This document shows positions 31,505 to 34,999 of a DNA stretch of 34,999 bases, one piece after another (the stretch's first letter is position 1; each line of letters opens with the position of its first letter). The stretch is from positions 1 through 34,999 of the forward strand of contig JAJTHN010000009.1 of NCBI GenBank assembly GCA_021297895.1, given 5' to 3'. Made by a program: the position numbers and the translations under genes. A model generated the notes under the pieces. That model was not told the origin of the DNA. It did no database searches and saw nothing but the letters and a program-made list of their open reading frames with translations. Origin of the DNA: Phycisphaeraceae bacterium (GTDB lineage: Bacteria > Planctomycetota > Phycisphaerae > Phycisphaerales > UBA1924).

Positions 31505-31513
31505 TGGTAGATT
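31505..31513 (+). promoter_or_regulatory. Candidate extended -10 promoter for the ELWxxDGT gene
   Basis: TGG directly followed by TAGATT forms an extended -10 element. TTACCG lies 18 bases upstream as a weak -35. Transcription near 31520 would give a leader of about 140 bases. Confidence 0.35.
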
Positions 31514-31585
31514 GACTCGTCGGAGCGAATGACCTTGTTCAAGCGTCGTTGACGGGCCGAGGAACGTTGTCCCGGTCCAAAAGGT

Positions 31586-31612
31586 CCTCATCAACTGAGG
31601 CGTCCATTTTTT
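31586..31612 (+). promoter_or_regulatory. Leader hairpin followed by a T-run, possible attenuator
   Basis: CCTCA (31586-31590) and TGAGG (31596-31600) can pair; six bases later comes TTTTTT (31607-31612). It lies inside the predicted leader of the next gene. A run of six T is rare in this GC-rich sequence. The stem is short and the gap before the T-run is wide, so termination is uncertain. Confidence 0.3.
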
Positions 31613-31659
31613 CAGTCGAGGGAGCGCGCGAGCGCTTCCGCAGAAACGGAGCACGATTC

Positions 31660-34600
31660 ATGAAGCGTCGCAGTACTCGATTTACGTTGGGTCTTGCCCT
31701 GTCGGCGGGCACGTTGATGAGCCTGAGCAGCGTCATGGCCCAGACCCCGAGTCTGGTTCGTGACATCAACACGACGGTCGGCGCCTCGGGCGCGAGCTCG
31801 GCGCCGACGCAGCGCAGCGTCGAGCAGGGCCAGGCCGTGCTCGGCGGCTTCGTGTACTTCATCGGCACGGACAACGCCTCCGGTGGCGAACTCTTCCGCA
31901 CCGACGGCACCGCCGCGGGCACGACGCTGGTGCGCGACATCTTCGCGGGCTCCGGCAGCAGCGCGCTGTCGAACCTGACGGTTGTCGGGACGCAGATCTT
32001 CTTCTCGGCCAACGACGGCTTCAACGGCGCGGAACTGTGGGCGACCGACGGCACGCCGAGCGGCACGCGCATGGTCCGCGACATCAACCCGGGCCTGACG
32101 GGCACGACGCTGAACGTTTCGACCCCCACGCTCATCACCGCGTTCCCCACGATCAACGGTCCCCGCGCCATCTTCTGGGCGACGACGGTGTCCAACGGCA
32201 ACGAGCCGTGGATCTCCGACGGCACCTTCAACGGCACGTTCGCGCTGGGCGATCTGAACCCGGGAACGGGCGGCTCGACCTCGGCACCGTTCACGTTCGT
32301 CGATGTGACGGGCAATCCGCAGATGATCTTCGCGGCCAACTTCGGCACCACCGCCGGCGTTGAGCCCGCGATCGCCAGCAGCGGCGGCGCGTTCCAGGTC
32401 ACGGACCTGAACCCCGGCGCGGCTTCTTCGAACCCGACCAACTTTGTGCAGCTCGGCACCGACGGGCCGGTGCTCTTCCGCGCGACACAGACCTCTCCGA
32501 CGAACGTCGGCACGGAGCTGTTCGGCTTCAATCCGAACACGAACACCACCGCGCTGGTCAAGGACATCCAGGTCGGCACCGGCTCGAGCATGAGCGGCAC
32601 GAGCTCGTGGCTGACCCGGTTCGGCAATCTCGTCTACTTCGCCGCGAACAACGGCGTTGACGGCGTGGAACTCTGGCGCACCGACGGCACCGATGCCGGC
32701 ACGGTTCTGTTCGCAAATATCAACACGACGTCGCCCGCGGCATCGTCCGCCTCGAACCCCGCGAGCCTGACGGTCTCCGGCGGCCGTCTGTTCTTCACCG
32801 CCACGAGCGGCGCGACCGCGGCGGTCCCGAGCGGCGTTGAGCTGTACTCGACCGACGGCACGACGACGGCGCTGGTGCGCGACATCACCCCGGGCGCGAC
32901 CGGCACCTTCGCGGCCAACGCCCAGATCGCCATCATCCCCGGCGCTGCGGGCGAGGTGTTCTTCGGCGCCAACGACGGCACGACCGGCGTTGAGCTGTGG
33001 AAGTCCGACGGCACCACGCCGGGCACCAACCGCGTGGCCGACCTGAACCCCGGCACGCTGCAGGGCTTTGCGACCGGCACCGCGCCGACGACGGCGCTGC
33101 TGGCCCGCCTGCCCTCGGGCGAGGTGGTCTTCCAGGGTACGGAAGGCACCGCGGGCGTGGGTCTTGAGCTGTACAAGTCCAACGCCGCGGGCACCGCCGC
33201 GACGCTGGTCAAGGACATCAGCAGGACGACGGGCTCGTCGTTCCCGCGTAACGCCGTGGCGTTCAACGGGCGACTGGCCTTCAGCGCTGACAACGGCGCG
33301 GCGGTCGGCTCTTCGGGCATCACCCCGCCCGAGGGCTTCCGCGGCCGCGAGTTGTACCTGTCCGACGGCACGGCGGCGGGCACGCGGATTGTCCGGGACA
33401 TCAACCCGGGCGCGACGGCGGGCTTCACGGACGGACTTTCGGCCTTTGGCGGCGTCATTCCGACGACCAACCGCATCTTCTTCCGCGCTATTGACACCGG
33501 AACCAATGGCGAGATGTGGTCCTCCGACGGCGTGCTGCCGGCCGACCCGACCGACCCGGGCGTGAACCCGGGCACATCGCTCACGCGCGACATCAGCGCG
33601 GCGGGTGGCTCGATCCCGGCCGCGCTCCCGGCGGGTTTCCCGGTTCCGAATGACTCCCTGGTGAAGGCTCCTTCGGTCGGCAATCGTGCGTACTTCACGG
33701 CCAGCGATGACATCATCGGCACCCTGGGTTTCGAGCCCTGGAGCAGCGATGGCACGGAAATCGGCACGAACGTGCTGCGCGACATCAATCCGACGGCGGG
33801 TTCGACGTTCACCGTTCCGCCGGTGTCGTTCAACGGCCGCGTGTACTTCGTGGCCAGCGATGGCGCATCGGGCGCGCAGTTGTGGTCGACGAACCTCGAC
33901 CCGTCCGACCCGACCAACAACACGCGTCAGGAGACGAACCTGAATGCCCCGGCCGGCACGGCTACGCAGGTCTTGGGCTCGTTCAACAACGAGCTCTACT
34001 TCATCGCCAACGACGGCGTGACCGGCTTCGAACTCGTCAAGTACGACCCGGCCAACGCGTTCTACCTCAACGGCGGCTCGGGCGCGACGCTGATCGCCGA
34101 CATCAATCCGGGTCCGACCGGGGGCTTCGGCTTCATCCTCTACCGTCAGGCCTGGCGCGGCCACCTGTACTTCATGGCCAGTGACGGCGTGTCGGGCCAG
34201 GAGCTCTGGCGCACCGACGGCGTGCCGATCACCAACCCGGCCGACGTCAACGTTGTCGGCACCGGCGGCTCGGGCACGTTCCGCGTGGCGGACATCAACC
34301 CGGGCAACCTCAGCGGCTTCCCGAACAGCATGTTCATCGCCGGCACCGCGCCGAACGATCGCCTGTGCTTCTTCGCCGACCTGGGCGACACGACCAACAA
34401 CCCGGCCTCGGGCTTCGCCGACGGCACGATCCAGAACGACAAGCTCTTTGCCTATGACGGCACGATCGCGCCCGACCAGAACGTCGGCACGGTCAACCCG
34501 GGCATCGTCCGCCTCGACCCGGCACCGGCGTCGCAGTATCAGTCCTTCGGCTGGATCGCGACGTCGACGGCGTCGACGGGCTTCGGCTGGACGCAGTCGA

Positions 34601-34999
34601 TCAACGGCAAGGGCTACTTCATCGGCTACACGCCCGAGACGGGCGCTGAGCTGTGGAGCACCGACGGCACCCCCGCCGGCACGCAGATCGTCGCCGACCT
34701 GAACCCCGGTCCGGCGTCGTTCTCGGGCATCAGCGGTTGGGCCACGGTTCTGCAGTACGTCCCCGAGCTCTCGGCGATGTTCTTCACCGGTCACGACGGC
34801 GTGACGGGTACGGAACTGTGGAAGCTCAGCTTCGCCCCGCCGTGCACGTCGCCGAGCGTCGGCACGCCGCCGGCCTCGCTCAGCCGCCTGAGCGGTCAGC
34901 CCGCGTCGTTCACCTTCACCGCCTCGGGCACGGGCCCGCTCTCGTTCCAGTGGCAGAAGGACGGTTCGAACATCGTCGGCGAGACCGGCGCGACCCTCA
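31660..34999 (+). CDS. ELWxxDGT-repeat surface protein with Ig-like domain, 3' end cut by window edge
   Basis: ATG 31660 is preceded by ACGGAGC; 1113 codons are visible without a stop. A signal peptide (RRSTRFTLGLALSAGTLMSLSSVMA-Q) is followed by roughly eleven repeats of the type GxELWxxDGTxxGTxxVxDINPG (for example GGELFRTDGTAAGT, GAELWATDGTPSGT, GVELWRTDGTDAGT, GAELWSTDGTPAGT), which are known from exported proteins and thought to form beta-propeller blades. From about residue 1060, after LWKLSFAPPC, an Ig-like module begins: LSGQPASFTFTASGTGPLSFQWQKDG. The rest, including any anchor such as PEP-CTERM or dockerin, is beyond the window. Function is probably adhesion or surface display; no enzyme motif is seen. 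Confidence 0.92.
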   Translation, partial: MKRRSTRFTLGLALSAGTLMSLSSVMAQTPSLVRDINTTVGASGASSAPTQRSVEQGQAVLGGFVYFIGTDNASGGELFRTDGTAAGTTLVRDIFAGSGSSALSNLTVVGTQIFFSANDGFNGAELWATDGTPSGTRMVRDINPGLTGTTLNVSTPTLITAFPTINGPRAIFWATTVSNGNEPWISDGTFNGTFALGDLNPGTGGSTSAPFTFVDVTGNPQMIFAANFGTTAGVEPAIASSGGAFQVTDLNPGAASSNPTNFVQLGTDGPVLFRATQTSPTNVGTELFGFNPNTNTTALVKDIQVGTGSSMSGTSSWLTRFGNLVYFAANNGVDGVELWRTDGTDAGTVLFANINTTSPAASSASNPASLTVSGGRLFFTATSGATAAVPSGVELYSTDGTTTALVRDITPGATGTFAANAQIAIIPGAAGEVFFGANDGTTGVELWKSDGTTPGTNRVADLNPGTLQGFATGTAPTTALLARLPSGEVVFQGTEGTAGVGLELYKSNAAGTAATLVKDISRTTGSSFPRNAVAFNGRLAFSADNGAAVGSSGITPPEGFRGRELYLSDGTAAGTRIVRDINPGATAGFTDGLSAFGGVIPTTNRIFFRAIDTGTNGEMWSSDGVLPADPTDPGVNPGTSLTRDISAAGGSIPAALPAGFPVPNDSLVKAPSVGNRAYFTASDDIIGTLGFEPWSSDGTEIGTNVLRDINPTAGSTFTVPPVSFNGRVYFVASDGASGAQLWSTNLDPSDPTNNTRQETNLNAPAGTATQVLGSFNNELYFIANDGVTGFELVKYDPANAFYLNGGSGATLIADINPGPTGGFGFILYRQAWRGHLYFMASDGVSGQELWRTDGVPITNPADVNVVGTGGSGTFRVADINPGNLSGFPNSMFIAGTAPNDRLCFFADLGDTTNNPASGFADGTIQNDKLFAYDGTIAPDQNVGTVNPGIVRLDPAPASQYQSFGWIATSTASTGFGWTQSINGKGYFIGYTPETGAELWSTDGTPAGTQIVADLNPGPASFSGISGWATVLQYVPELSAMFFTGHDGVTGTELWKLSFAPPCTSPSVGTPPASLSRLSGQPASFTFTASGTGPLSFQWQKDGSNIVGETGATL

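Larger units (their letters stand above)
31285..31659. other. Intergenic region before the ELWxxDGT protein
   Basis: The 375 bases hold no supported gene. They contain a strong GC hairpin (31335-31353), paired words CGACAT and ATGTCG with an inner CGG/CCG (about 31432-31457), an extended -10 candidate (31505-31513) and a small hairpin followed by six T (31586-31612). Confidence 0.5.

Noticed and set aside
31612-34794. 1060-codon minus-strand open frame opposite the ELWxxDGT protein
   Set aside because: Highly Arg/Val/Gly-rich with no motif; the plus strand has a signal peptide and regular repeats, so this frame is a shadow.

Overview
The window is GC-rich and looks like a chromosomal segment of a planctomycete, most likely class Phycisphaerae. 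The main reasons are the exported proteins ending in a P-x-P-x motif, a short Ala/Leu/Gly helix and an Arg cluster (PEP-CTERM-like anchors at 1145-1831 and 2072-3019), a secreted protein ending in a two-repeat dockerin-like module (30283-31284), an ELWxxDGT-repeat surface protein (from 31660), and a housekeeping gene set shared with that group. This taxonomic call rests on protein style, not on a marker gene.

Layout. 1-5398, all minus strand: a HAF-repeat exported protein cut by the window edge, a PEP-CTERM protein, a cysteine-free FGE/SUMF1-fold protein with a PEP-CTERM tail, the nucleotide-pool sanitiser RdgB, and an exported protein of unknown function with a BamE-like C-terminus. 5399-6302: a long gene-free stretch with a 14-bp tandem repeat and a possible structured RNA. 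6303-9877, plus: a multi-PAS sensor histidine kinase with a four-cysteine cluster, overlapping its FixJ/NarL-like response regulator. 10013-11965, minus: a large exported protein of unknown function. 12174-16391, plus: a homogentisate-dioxygenase-family protein, an atypical SDR-fold protein, then QueC and QueE for 7-deazaguanine (queuosine precursor) synthesis; the last three overlap by four bases at each junction. 16564-18003: an M20 dipeptidase. 18240-21036: an ArsR-like regulator, probably leaderless and autoregulated through a 13-bp-arm palindrome, followed by an exported S8 subtilisin-like protease and a good intrinsic terminator. 21191-25355, minus: a branched-chain amino acid type ABC transporter livH-livM-livG-livF without a binding protein in the window; LivH carries an unusual insertion of about 140 residues. 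25527-26108, minus: a Pro/Arg-rich unknown protein. 26301-27344, minus: a ThiD2-ThiE fusion. 27447-28336, plus: a HigB/HigA toxin-antitoxin pair with a leaderless-looking promoter. 28417-30003: glucose-6-phosphate dehydrogenase. 30283-34999: two secreted surface proteins, the second cut by the window edge.

No complete mobile element, CRISPR array, rRNA or tRNA was recognised. The observations most worth following are the LivH insertion, the operator and leaderless architecture at 18188-18240 (repeated in style at 27389-27447), the possible multi-helix RNA at 6056-6170, and the cysteine-bearing PAS domain of the sensor kinase. I did not find a clearly new multi-gene system; these are the best candidates for undescribed biology.
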